Shown: positions 7,885 to 14,557 of the stretch, one piece after another
Layout of the letters: each line of letters starts with the position of its first letter
Numbering within the stretch: the first letter of the stretch is position 1
Virus record (IMG/VR): IMGVR_UViG_3300025131_006463
Coordinates: 1-42,649 of that record
Source of the DNA: a virus
Direction: 5' to 3' (one strand)
Length of the DNA: 42,649 nucleotides
The notes under the pieces: model-generated
The model's input: the letters and a program-made list of their open reading frames with translations, nothing else
What the model was told of the DNA's origin: nothing
Database searches by the model: none
Translations under genes and position numbers: made by a program

Positions 7885-8270
7885 TGTATTATATGGACAA
7901 ACGATACATATGGGTAACATTTCGTAAAGAAGGCATCCACAAGTATCCGGGTGCTGTTGATTTACCAGGCGTAGAATTTCTCGCAAACGAACACAGACAT
8001 ATATTTCATTTTAGAGTAGAGTTACAGGTTTGGCATGACGATAGAGAAGTAGAGTTTATTTTGTTTAAACGTGAACTAGAATCACTATATTCAGAAGGAA
8101 CTATACAACTCGATTATAAATCATGCGAAATGATGTCAGATGACTTGGCCGCATATATTAAAAATAAGTATCCAGGTCGCAACTTAGTAATTGAAGTATC
8201 AGAGGATGGAGAAAACGGCTGTCGGGTCGAATACAATGAGGTTTCTCCAACCAAGGTACAAGGCAAATAA
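7884..8270 (+). CDS. queD: QueD-like 6-carboxytetrahydropterin synthase
   Basis: 128 residues, the size of QueD/PTPS proteins. The segment FLANEHRHIFHFRVELQVWH provides the paired histidines of the zinc site on the first hairpin, followed by DYKSCEMMSDDLAAYI and a closing VIEVSEDGENGCRVEY with the glutamates expected in the active-site strand. QueD turns dihydroneopterin triphosphate into 6-carboxytetrahydropterin, the second step to preQ0. This divergent form departs from cellular QueD at the N-terminus, but folE, queE and dpdA-like genes nearby strongly support the role. An alternative is a pterin-binding paralogue with another product. Confidence 0.75.
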   Translation: MYYMDKRYIWVTFRKEGIHKYPGAVDLPGVEFLANEHRHIFHFRVELQVWHDDREVEFILFKRELESLYSEGTIQLDYKSCEMMSDDLAAYIKNKYPGRNLVIEVSEDGENGCRVEYNEVSPTKVQGK

Positions 8271-8277
8271 AGGCATT

Positions 8278-9501
8278 ATGAATAAATTATTTTACATGGG
8301 TCTCGAGCCCTATGAAGGTAGGTATACCCTACAACTCCAAGACTGGAACGAACGAGTATTTAAAAAACGTAGTCTTGAATACGTAATTGTTCCCGGTGAA
8401 ACACTAGATAATTCCAAAGCAATAGTAACAGGACAAGTATTAGACGCCCACGGGCGTTCATACTTTGCTATGAGCCAAATGATGAGTTTGGTTAAAATGA
8501 TGCGAGAAGGTCAGGTCGACAATGATAGTGTAATATTTTTTGAAGATATGTTCCAACCCGGAATTGAATCATTACCATACATCATGAATCAAATTCCCAA
8601 CGAATTAAGACCAAGAGTTTATGTAAGATGTCTTGCACAAACAATTGATCCTGATGATTTTGTACATGTTTGGGGTATGTATGATTGGATGAGCAAGTAT
8701 GAACAAATGGTTAGTGAATTTGTCGATGGTGTTCTTTGTGCAAGCGAAGAAATGGTTGCACATATTAAAATAGCAGGATGGAGAACAGAAACATTTGTAA
8801 CTGGCTTACCATACGGTAAAGAAGAAGTAAGTTTACGAACAGGTGCTCGTCCTTATTTTATGCGTGAAAGAGCAAATAGAATAGTATTTGCGGCTCGCTG
8901 GGACCAAGAGAAACAACCAAATTTTTATATGGACTTAGCAGAAAGATGGTCTACTGAAAAAGGCTTATACAGTGAAGAAGCGGAGCCACCAGAATTACCC
9001 GAGTTTGCAATTTGTTGTGGAGGTCCATTACGTAGTAATGATCCAAAACTTTTACAACGTGCTAAAGAATTAGAAAAAGTTGGTATAATAAAAATATACG
9101 ACAATCTTAAAAAAGACGAGTATTACGATATATTAGCAAATTCAAAAGTACTATTTAATTGTGCATTACAAGATTGGGTAAGCAATACAGTTAGTGAAGC
9201 AGATACACTCGGAGCAATGACATTGTTTCCTGCTTATAGATCTTTTCCAGAAGTATTTGCAAATAATGCAGAACAAATGTATATACCATGGAGTCTAGAC
9301 GATGCAACAAGTAAACTTGAGAATTTACTAAGTTATGATATTCCGCCCAAATGGGTTGGTAAAGTAAGCGATTATCAAAACAAAACTATCGATAGAACTG
9401 TTGATGTACTTGAACTTCCAAAGTTTGCTAAGCCAAGCAGTTCGCCATATTGGAGAGGCGGAAATAGGTACAGAAATAATGTAAGTGTACCTAAATATTA
9501 A
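8278..9501 (+). CDS. GT-B glycosyltransferase (GT4-like)
   Basis: 407 residues from the ATG at 8278, seven bases after the queD stop with AAAGG upstream; an earlier frame start at 8191 would lie inside queD. The N-terminal domain carries VIFFEDMFQPGIESL and DGVLCASEEMVAHI, a glycosyltransferase-B acceptor half. The C-terminal half has RIVFAARWDQEKQPNFYMDL, the 'R-x-x-x-x-K' start of the donor domain, and NTVSEADTLGAMTLFPAYRS, the usual E-x7-G/A segment that binds the nucleotide sugar. Its place among 7-deazaguanine genes allows sugar transfer to a modified base, but the cell surface or another acceptor is equally possible. Confidence 0.85.
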   Translation: MNKLFYMGLEPYEGRYTLQLQDWNERVFKKRSLEYVIVPGETLDNSKAIVTGQVLDAHGRSYFAMSQMMSLVKMMREGQVDNDSVIFFEDMFQPGIESLPYIMNQIPNELRPRVYVRCLAQTIDPDDFVHVWGMYDWMSKYEQMVSEFVDGVLCASEEMVAHIKIAGWRTETFVTGLPYGKEEVSLRTGARPYFMRERANRIVFAARWDQEKQPNFYMDLAERWSTEKGLYSEEAEPPELPEFAICCGGPLRSNDPKLLQRAKELEKVGIIKIYDNLKKDEYYDILANSKVLFNCALQDWVSNTVSEADTLGAMTLFPAYRSFPEVFANNAEQMYIPWSLDDATSKLENLLSYDIPPKWVGKVSDYQNKTIDRTVDVLELPKFAKPSSSPYWRGGNRYRNNVSVPKY

Positions 9502-9502
9502 C

Positions 9503-10153
9503 ATGGTTGATTGGAACAAACAAAAAAAATGGATAGATTTTGGTATAACAACATATTGCAATGCCGCCTGTCCTAGTTGTCCTCGCACAGATGAAGATGT
9601 TCAACAAGCATGGCCGTGGTTAACGCCAACTCATATTAATGCCAGGAAGTTAGTAAAAGTATTTGAAAAAAACGATTACTTTCCTGGCGTTGAGTACATT
9701 AGATTTTGTGGCGAACGTGGCGACCCAATGATGCATCCAGATATTGAGTATCTAATAGATGCAGTTTGTTCTCACCGAAAAGTTGGTATAAACACCAACG
9801 GCAGTCTTCGTAATCCTGATTTTTATAAACGTATAGCAGAAAAGCACGGACCTAATTGTAACATTATATTTTCAATAGATGGGTTTAAAGATACTAATCA
9901 CATGTATAGAATAGGTTTAGACTTTGATGCAATATGGGAAAACTTCACTACATTTTGTAAAGCAGATGGTTGGGTAGACTGGGACTTTTTGGTTTGGTCT
10001 CACAACTGGCACCAAATTCCAAGAGTAAAAAAAGAAGCAAAAGAACTTGGTATTGAAGAAGTTGGTTTCAAAATAGTATCCTTAGGCAATTCGTATTGTA
10101 CGCCAATTGGTAAAGATATTAAAAAAGCAGTGGAGAAAATGATTGAGTATTAA
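9503..10153 (+). CDS. Radical SAM domain protein A (of a split rSAM/SPASM pair)
   Basis: 216 residues from the ATG at 9503, two bases after the glycosyltransferase stop. The iron-sulfur motif is TYCNAACPSCPRTD, with Cys19, Cys23 and Cys26 in CxxxCxxC spacing. A GEP-like turn follows as FCGERGDPMMHPDIE, then INTNGSLRNPDFY and IIFSIDGFKDTNH. It ends at about where the barrel should end, without the C-terminal SPASM domain; the next gene supplies that. It would bind a 4Fe-4S cluster and S-adenosylmethionine and make a 5'-deoxyadenosyl radical on an unknown substrate. It is closely related to the radical-SAM half of the gene at 10484, sharing a 27-base identical stretch. Confidence 0.9.
   Translation: MVDWNKQKKWIDFGITTYCNAACPSCPRTDEDVQQAWPWLTPTHINARKLVKVFEKNDYFPGVEYIRFCGERGDPMMHPDIEYLIDAVCSHRKVGINTNGSLRNPDFYKRIAEKHGPNCNIIFSIDGFKDTNHMYRIGLDFDAIWENFTTFCKADGWVDWDFLVWSHNWHQIPRVKKEAKELGIEEVGFKIVSLGNSYCTPIGKDIKKAVEKMIEY
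9722..9748 (+). repeat. Direct repeat copy 1, inside rSAM gene A
   Basis: A 27-base stretch beginning gacccaatgatgcatccag is identical to positions 11042-11068 in the second radical-SAM gene. It encodes the G-D-P-M-M-H-P-D-I-E segment. Identity at third-base positions means the two radical-SAM domains arose by recent duplication or are kept alike by recombination. Confidence 0.85.
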
Positions 10154-10463
10154 GTGCCAAATAATTGACGAAGGAGAGATTCAAGTCGACGAAAATTTAA
10201 GAGCATGGCCGTGTTGCTATTATGATACTGCTAATGCCGAAGGACAAGGGAAAACTGGAGATGATTATGTTGATTCTCTCCCAAAAGATTGGAATTCTCT
10301 AAATACACATACATTAGAAGAGATTCTAAAACATAAAGCATTTACGACACATTTTAATGATAGACATTGGAATAATAGTAAATGTTCGCCACTTTGTAAA
10401 GAATATTGTTCTGAAGAATCCGATGCACCATTTGAAGCACGAAATATATCTTTACAAGAGTAA
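10143..10463 (+). CDS. Stand-alone SPASM-like domain protein
   Basis: 106 residues from a TTG start at 10143, with GGAG seven bases upstream inside the rSAM-A gene; the genes overlap by 11 bases in different frames. It begins with IKCQIIDEGEIQVDENLRAW and PCCYYDT, the SPASM 'cysteine, then D-E-N-L-R-x-x-P-C-C' signature, and ends with KCSPLCKEYCSEES, the second cysteine group. It would hold one or two auxiliary 4Fe-4S clusters and work with rSAM-A as a separate subunit. It matches the N-terminal 100 residues of the next protein closely, including a 21-base identical stretch (10338-10358 and 10682-10702). Confidence 0.8.
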   Translation: MSIKCQIIDEGEIQVDENLRAWPCCYYDTANAEGQGKTGDDYVDSLPKDWNSLNTHTLEEILKHKAFTTHFNDRHWNNSKCSPLCKEYCSEESDAPFEARNISLQE

Positions 10464-10479
10464 AGAAAGATGTTATAAT
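10451..10479 (+). promoter_or_regulatory. Promoter with near-leaderless start
   Basis: TTTACA (10451-10456), 17-base spacer, TATAAT (10474-10479). The ATG of the SPASM-rSAM fusion gene lies at 10484, only four bases past the -10 box, so transcription would start at or just after the ATG. There is no Shine-Dalgarno sequence near it. The promoter overlaps the end of the stand-alone SPASM gene. Confidence 0.6.
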
Positions 10480-10483
10480 ATAT

Positions 10484-11488
10484 ATGAGCCCAGAATGCAA
10501 GACACGGAACTTAGTAAAAATAGACGAGAACTTACGTTTATGGCCGTGTCCGTTTGTTAGCAATTCCTATAACAAAACTGAGAGCGGAGGAAAAGCAGTC
10601 CGGGATGAATTTTTAAATGTATTAGATAAAGATTGGAATTCTCTACAAAATAAATCATTTGATGAAGTATTCAATCACGATGCATTTACGACACATTTTA
10701 ATTATGAACATTGGGATGATGAAACAAAATGTTCATGGATATGTAAAAGGAATTGTAGTAAATCGAAGTTGAAAAACATGGATTTGGACTACCAAAAGGG
10801 GAAAAGGAATCGATCCAAATTACTAACAACAAAAAGGTCTCTTCAATCACTTGAACTTGGAATTACTTCACATTGTAACGCAGGATGTTCGGGGTGTAAT
10901 CGCACAGATAATAATACAAGAAAAGCACGTCAAGATCTTAAACTTATTCATACACCAACTATTAAAATTAAACAATGTATTGATAATGCTATTGAATATT
11001 TTCCTGGTATCAAATCTATTGTATTTTGTGGTACTAGAGGAGACCCAATGATGCATCCAGATATTGAGGAGCTCATTGAATATGTATGTCAGAGACTTCA
11101 TTTAAAAATTAACACAAACGGAAGTCTTAGAAGCCCGGAGTTTTATAAACGAATTGCTAATATTCATTTAAAAATTGTATTTTCTATAGACGGATTAGAA
11201 GACACAAATCATATTTACAGATATGGAACTAGTTGGGATAATATTTGGAATAACTTAACATCATATTGTAATGCCGGTGGATATGCCCATTGGGATTTTT
11301 TAGTATGGGAGCATAATTGGCACCAAATTCCTAAGGTTAAACAAATATGCAATAACCTCGGTGTTAAGCATGTAGAATTTAAAATAACACGACAAGGCAC
11401 TCATCGACAAGGCGATGGTACACCAATTGTAAAATCAATAGAAGACGAGCAAACACTTAACACTATAAAGGAATGGATAAATGGCTAG
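10484..11488 (+). CDS. SPASM-radical SAM fusion with inverted domain order
   Basis: 334 residues. Residues 1-100 are a SPASM-like domain (LVKIDENLRLWPCPF, then KCSWICKRNCSKSK). A basic linker follows (LDYQKGKRNRSKLLTTKRS), then a radical-SAM domain: ITSHCNAGCSGCNRTD with Cys131, Cys135 and Cys138, FCGTRGDPMMHPDIE, INTNGSLRSPEFY and IVFSIDGLEDTNH. Known rSAM/SPASM enzymes have the SPASM domain after the barrel; here it comes first. The protein ends, like rSAM-A, at the end of the barrel. Together with the two previous genes this makes an rSAM, SPASM, SPASM-rSAM array. Substrate unknown; the next gene (folE) starts within its last codons. Confidence 0.88.
   Translation: MSPECKTRNLVKIDENLRLWPCPFVSNSYNKTESGGKAVRDEFLNVLDKDWNSLQNKSFDEVFNHDAFTTHFNYEHWDDETKCSWICKRNCSKSKLKNMDLDYQKGKRNRSKLLTTKRSLQSLELGITSHCNAGCSGCNRTDNNTRKARQDLKLIHTPTIKIKQCIDNAIEYFPGIKSIVFCGTRGDPMMHPDIEELIEYVCQRLHLKINTNGSLRSPEFYKRIANIHLKIVFSIDGLEDTNHIYRYGTSWDNIWNNLTSYCNAGGYAHWDFLVWEHNWHQIPKVKQICNNLGVKHVEFKITRQGTHRQGDGTPIVKSIEDEQTLNTIKEWING
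11042..11068 (+). repeat. Direct repeat copy 2, inside the SPASM-rSAM fusion
   Basis: Identical to positions 9722-9748 over 27 bases; see that entry. The distance between copies is 1320 bases, so recombination between them would delete rSAM-A's end, the SPASM gene and the second SPASM domain. Confidence 0.85.
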
Positions 11489-12110
11489 ATGTAACGAAAC
11501 AGTCAGTGTAACAGATAAAGAACTTAATAAAATGCAACGTGATGTTGAAAAACATTTTCAAAAAGTTCTAGAAGCATTAAAAATAGATACAGAAAACGAT
11601 CATAATACTCAAGAAACTGCAAAGCGGGTAGCAAAAATGATGGTACGTGAAATCTTTGCTGGTAGATACGAACCTAAACCAGATATAACTGCATTTCCAA
11701 ATATTAATGATTACGACGAATTATATATAACAGGTCCAATACGAATACGAAGTACTTGTGCCCATCACTTTCAACCAATTGTTGGTAATGCATGGGTTGG
11801 TATTAAGCCAGCAAAAAATGTTATCGGATTAAGCAAGTTTAATAGACTGGTAGATTGGATTGCAAGCAGACCGCAAATACAAGAGGAAATGACTGTTCAA
11901 ATTGCAGATGTTATACAAGAAGAAACAGGCGCAGAAAGTATTGCACTTATTGTTAAAGCAGAACATATGTGTTTAACTCATAGAGGTGTTAAAGAACACG
12001 AAAGTGATATGACAACTTCGGTAATGCGAGGCGACTTTAGAGAATTCCCACATATTAAACAAGAGTTTCTATCATTATTAAATGGCATGAAAGGGTTCGG
12101 TGGATCATGA
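11481..12110 (+). CDS. folE: GTP cyclohydrolase I
   Basis: 209 residues, normal for type I FolE. Zinc ligands are visible in STCAHHFQPIVG (Cys93, His96) and in AEHMCLTHRGVKEHESDMTT (Cys164). IRSTCAHHF and the closing TTSVMRGDF are family signatures. The enzyme converts GTP to dihydroneopterin triphosphate, the entry point to both folate and 7-deazaguanine. With the queD, queE and dpdA-like genes here, the latter role is most likely; it also relieves host control of this step. The start overlaps the end of the radical-SAM gene by eight bases, and the stop overlaps the next ATG. Confidence 0.97.
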   Translation: MARCNETVSVTDKELNKMQRDVEKHFQKVLEALKIDTENDHNTQETAKRVAKMMVREIFAGRYEPKPDITAFPNINDYDELYITGPIRIRSTCAHHFQPIVGNAWVGIKPAKNVIGLSKFNRLVDWIASRPQIQEEMTVQIADVIQEETGAESIALIVKAEHMCLTHRGVKEHESDMTTSVMRGDFREFPHIKQEFLSLLNGMKGFGGS

Positions 12111-12331
12111 AAGCAAAACTAACATTTAATTTACCTGAAGATGAAGAACAATTTAATGTTGCATCTAAAGCAATGGACTGGGCATTAATTGCATGGGATA
12201 TTGATCAACAATGCCGTGATTGGATTAAATATGATAATCATGATTTTAAAGAAGTTGACGAAACTTTACAAGGTATAAGGGATATTATTCATGAAGCAAT
12301 GGAAGAAAAAGGAGTGAGGTTTCCATCATGA
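12107..12331 (+). CDS. Small conserved phage protein, unknown
   Basis: 74 residues; its ATG overlaps the folE stop (ATGA). KAKLTFNLPEDEEQFNVASK opens a beta strand and helix, then AMDWALIAWDIDQQCRDWIKY and a last helix LQGIRDIIHEAMEEKG. This 'F-N-L-P-E-D-x-x-x-F-x-x-A ... A-x-W-x-h-D-x-x-x-R' layout recurs in small T4-like phage proteins that I recall as conserved but uncharacterised. It is acidic and most likely cytosolic. Confidence 0.8.
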   Translation: MKAKLTFNLPEDEEQFNVASKAMDWALIAWDIDQQCRDWIKYDNHDFKEVDETLQGIRDIIHEAMEEKGVRFPS

Positions 12332-12543
12332 AAAAAGGATTCTTCAGCAAACCAACTCCTCGGCCAGAGGACGTACATAAATTATACCAAGATAAAGTCA
12401 CATCACTAAATAGAAAGTGGGCTACGAAAGCCGAAGTTGAAAAACTTGAAAATCAAATAGTACATCTCAGATTAAGACTAGCAGAATTAGAACGAGATTT
12501 TACATATTTGCATAAACATCATGTAGAAAAAAACAATGGTTAG
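12328..12543 (+). CDS. Small coiled-coil protein, unknown
   Basis: 71 residues, ATG overlapping the previous stop (ATGA), with GGAGTGAGG upstream. A basic N-terminus with a short Pro-rich stretch (KPTPRPEDV) is followed by heptad-like residues 38-70: VEKLENQIVHLRLRLAELERD. The coiled coil suggests an oligomer or a scaffold. No family recognised. Confidence 0.75.
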   Translation: MKKGFFSKPTPRPEDVHKLYQDKVTSLNRKWATKAEVEKLENQIVHLRLRLAELERDFTYLHKHHVEKNNG

Positions 12544-12844
12544 AGTAAGGTTTATATGGGAAGCCTCAGGGCTTTATGACGACGAAGAAGAAGATGTCGG
12601 ACCGATAGAATTAGAAACATACTACGATGCGGAAACATGGCAAGAAGCATGTGATGATGCCGCTGACTGTTATGATTGGGACGACGAAGACTGTATCAAT
12701 TTTGATGCTAAAAGTGATTTGTGTGAAACTACTCGATCTCTTGATAAAATACTAATACAAGAAGACGGCAAAGAAGAAGTAGAAGCAGACCCAGAAGTAC
12801 ACGATTACTATTCTAAAGCCGAAGAAAAGGCAATGGGGTTTTAG
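12536..12844 (+). CDS. Highly acidic small protein, DNA-mimic-like composition
   Basis: 102 residues, overlapping the previous gene by eight bases. Asp and Glu dominate: DDEEEDVGPIELE, DDAADCYDWDDEDC, EDGKEEVEADPEV. A strand VRVRFIWEASG opens the protein and a helix ETWQEACDDAADC sits in the middle. The net charge is strongly negative. Such proteins may mimic nucleic acid or bind cations, but nothing specific is visible and I do not recognise the family. It ends one base before the next ATG. Confidence 0.75.
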   Translation: MVRVRFIWEASGLYDDEEEDVGPIELETYYDAETWQEACDDAADCYDWDDEDCINFDAKSDLCETTRSLDKILIQEDGKEEVEADPEVHDYYSKAEEKAMGF

Positions 12845-12845
12845 T

Positions 12846-13031
12846 ATGACGGCAATTGATATTAAAAATTTAAACACCACAGAAATAAAACAAGTAAAAG
12901 AATGGTGTGAACAGGAATTAAAATTTCGTGAAGAAATAGGAGAAGAAATAGAACGCCGTAAGCAATATGACAATGGTATTCGAAACTATCCCGATGGAGC
13001 ACTTGCATATTCAGTGACAAGGAATCCATAA
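12846..13031 (+). CDS. 61-residue helical protein, unknown
   Basis: Starts one base after the previous stop. Residues 8-43 form a long charged helix (LNTTEIKQVKEWCEQELKFR then EEIGEEIERRKQYD), with a short C-terminal tail. No known family. It is the last gene before the GC-rich structured spacer. Confidence 0.65.
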   Translation: MTAIDIKNLNTTEIKQVKEWCEQELKFREEIGEEIERRKQYDNGIRNYPDGALAYSVTRNP

Positions 13032-13037
13032 CGATTT

Positions 13038-13092
13038 TAGGTAGTCTGGGGGCCCAGGTGGGCGTCCTGGCGCTCAGCCTTTGGGCTATCTA
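13038..13092 (+). other. GC-rich structured spacer, candidate regulatory RNA
   Basis: The 81 bases between genes (13032-13112) hold a 13040-13086 block that is strongly GC-rich in an AT-rich region. An outer stem can form: TAGGTAGTC (13038-13046) with GGCTATCTA (13084-13092), nine pairs including two G-U. Inside, CCAGG (13054-13058) pairs with CCTGG (13066-13070). Competing pairings exist: GCCC/GGGC (13052-13055 with 13060-13063) and AGCC/GGCT (13076-13079 with 13084-13087), the latter excluding the outer stem. There is no U-run after it, so it is not an ordinary terminator. AAGGAA for the next gene follows at 13101. It could be a riboswitch-like leader, a processing site or a protein-binding RNA. 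Confidence 0.55.
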
Positions 13093-13112
13093 TTCTTTAT
13101 AAGGAACAAAGA

Positions 13113-13439
13113 ATGGGAAGCACCGCAGACTGGTGGTACAAGGAAAGATTACCTGAACTTCAACGTGAAGAAGAGGAAAAAGCAAAACTAAAAAAAGAAA
13201 AGGAAGGCATGGAACAAGCGACTACAATTAACGCAAATAACATAACATCCGAAGGCGAAATAATGTACGATCAACATACTTCAGAATTTCTTATTGGTTC
13301 AAACACCAGCAAAATAGAGATTGACCTTTCGGATATAAATCTGTTATACTTAACAAAGCAAGCTCATAGCAGAAATATCACATTAAACAATCTTATTAAC
13401 GAAATAATGCATGATACGATTCAGCGAGATTTTTTATAG
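13113..13439 (+). CDS. Coiled-coil plus ribbon-helix-helix-like protein
   Basis: 108 residues with AAGGAA seven bases before the ATG. Residues 8-37 are a charged coiled coil (RLPELQREEEEKAKLKKEKE). The last 45 residues, KIEIDLSDINLLYLTKQAHS then RNITLNNLINEIMHDTI, have the strand-helix-turn-helix spacing of Arc/MetJ-type ribbon-helix-helix DNA-binding domains (I-x-I-D-L-S ... A ... T-L-N-x-L-I-N). It may be a small repressor or DNA-binding accessory. It lies directly after the structured spacer and its end overlaps queE by 29 bases. Regulation of the queE unit is possible, as inference. Confidence 0.7.
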   Translation: MGSTADWWYKERLPELQREEEEKAKLKKEKEGMEQATTINANNITSEGEIMYDQHTSEFLIGSNTSKIEIDLSDINLLYLTKQAHSRNITLNNLINEIMHDTIQRDFL

Positions 13440-14253
13440 TATTCAAGGCGAAGGCAAATGGATAGGAACACCAAGTGTTTTTATGCGATTATTTGGTTGT
13501 AACTTTGAATGTAGAGGATTTGGACAGGGCAGGGATCCAAATAACTGGATTAAAAAAGAATGGATGCCTCATCGAATTGATCCAAAGATAAAAGAATACA
13601 AATCATTTAATGACTTACCAGTACCAGCAATAGGTTGTGATTCTAGTGCCACTTGGGCAAAAGAATACATGCATTTAACAACCTACGAAGAAGCATCATT
13701 AGTTGCAAAACGACTAATCGACATTACACCAACTAAACAATGGGAAAATATACATCTAGTTATTACTGGAGGAGAACCACTTATGTGGCAAAAACAACTT
13801 CCAGAATTACTCAGTGATGAAAAGTTAAAAGATTTAAAACATATTACGTTTGAAACAAACGGAACTCAAAAATTAAGACCTCAATTTATAGAATTTCTTG
13901 AAAACTCTAACTTCTATACAACATTTGCCTGTTCAGCAAAACTAAGCATTAGCGGTGAACCTTGGGATAAAGCCATTAGACCAGATGTGGTAAATATGTA
14001 TGGAAAGGTTAAGAATAGCGAATTGTTTTTTAAATTCGTTGTCCAAGACGAACAATGTTTATATGATGTTAAAAAAGCACTTAACGAATATAAACTACCA
14101 AGTAGTACTCCAGTATATCTTATGCCAGTAGGGGGTACACAAGAAACATTAAACCTGACTGAACGACAGGTTGCTGATGTAAGTTTAGCAAATGGCTTTA
14201 AGTTCAGTCCTCGACTACATGTAGGGCTTTTTGGCAATGCATGGGGAACGTAG
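13411..14253 (+). CDS. queE: QueE, 7-carboxy-7-deazaguanine synthase (radical SAM)
   Basis: 280 residues. It starts FSEIFYSIQGEGKWIGTPSV and carries FMRLFGCNFECRGFG, then after an insertion IGCDSSATW. The cluster cysteines are Cys30, Cys34 and Cys76, so about 41 residues lie between the second and third, as in some phage and clostridial QueE forms rather than in compact enzymes. LVITGGEPLMWQ and FETNGTQKL bind S-adenosylmethionine. QueE contracts the pterin ring of 6-carboxytetrahydropterin to 7-carboxy-7-deazaguanine, the step after QueD. QueC, which makes preQ0 from it, is not in the window. Confidence 0.93.
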   Translation: MIRFSEIFYSIQGEGKWIGTPSVFMRLFGCNFECRGFGQGRDPNNWIKKEWMPHRIDPKIKEYKSFNDLPVPAIGCDSSATWAKEYMHLTTYEEASLVAKRLIDITPTKQWENIHLVITGGEPLMWQKQLPELLSDEKLKDLKHITFETNGTQKLRPQFIEFLENSNFYTTFACSAKLSISGEPWDKAIRPDVVNMYGKVKNSELFFKFVVQDEQCLYDVKKALNEYKLPSSTPVYLMPVGGTQETLNLTERQVADVSLANGFKFSPRLHVGLFGNAWGT

Positions 14254-14256
14254 ACA

Positions 14257-14553
14257 ATGGGACTTAAAGATATTTTTAAAAAGAAAAAGGATAAGCCTAA
14301 AGTTTTGCCGGCTCCAATAATGGATGCTGATTTAGCAAAAGAAAAATTACAGGCGGATAAAAAAGGTGAACCGTGGGTTAAAGTTATAGATTTAAATCTT
14401 AACCCGGATGACCCAAGTAAAGGTTTTATTGAATTAGATTGGAATAATGACTTTGTTAGATACCTTAAAGAACATGGGTTCGAAGGTAATGACGAGGAAA
14501 TAATTGATGAATGGTTAACAGAACTTTGTCGATCAATTTATGCAAACGGATAA
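14257..14553 (+). CDS. Conserved-looking small phage protein, unknown
   Basis: 98 residues, three bases after queE. The first 20 residues are basic (GLKDIFKKKKDKPKVLPAP), followed by a helix DADLAKEKLQADKKGEPW, a strand VKVIDLNLNPDDPSKGFIEL with DWNNDFV, and an acidic helical end (DEEIIDEWLTELCRSIY). The basic head and acidic tail suggest an adaptor that binds nucleic acid or protein. I do not know the family with certainty. Followed immediately by the exonuclease gene. Confidence 0.7.
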   Translation: MGLKDIFKKKKDKPKVLPAPIMDADLAKEKLQADKKGEPWVKVIDLNLNPDDPSKGFIELDWNNDFVRYLKEHGFEGNDEEIIDEWLTELCRSIYANG

Positions 14554-14557
14554 TAAT

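Noticed and set aside
7149-10479. The near-leaderless promoters as members of the GGTTGACCTTTT module
   Set aside because: Their -35 flanks lack GGTTGACCTTTT and there is no leader hairpin, so they are a different type.
13038-13092. tRNA gene in the GC-rich spacer
   Set aside because: No D-arm, anticodon arm or T-loop pattern can be formed; the lengths do not fit.
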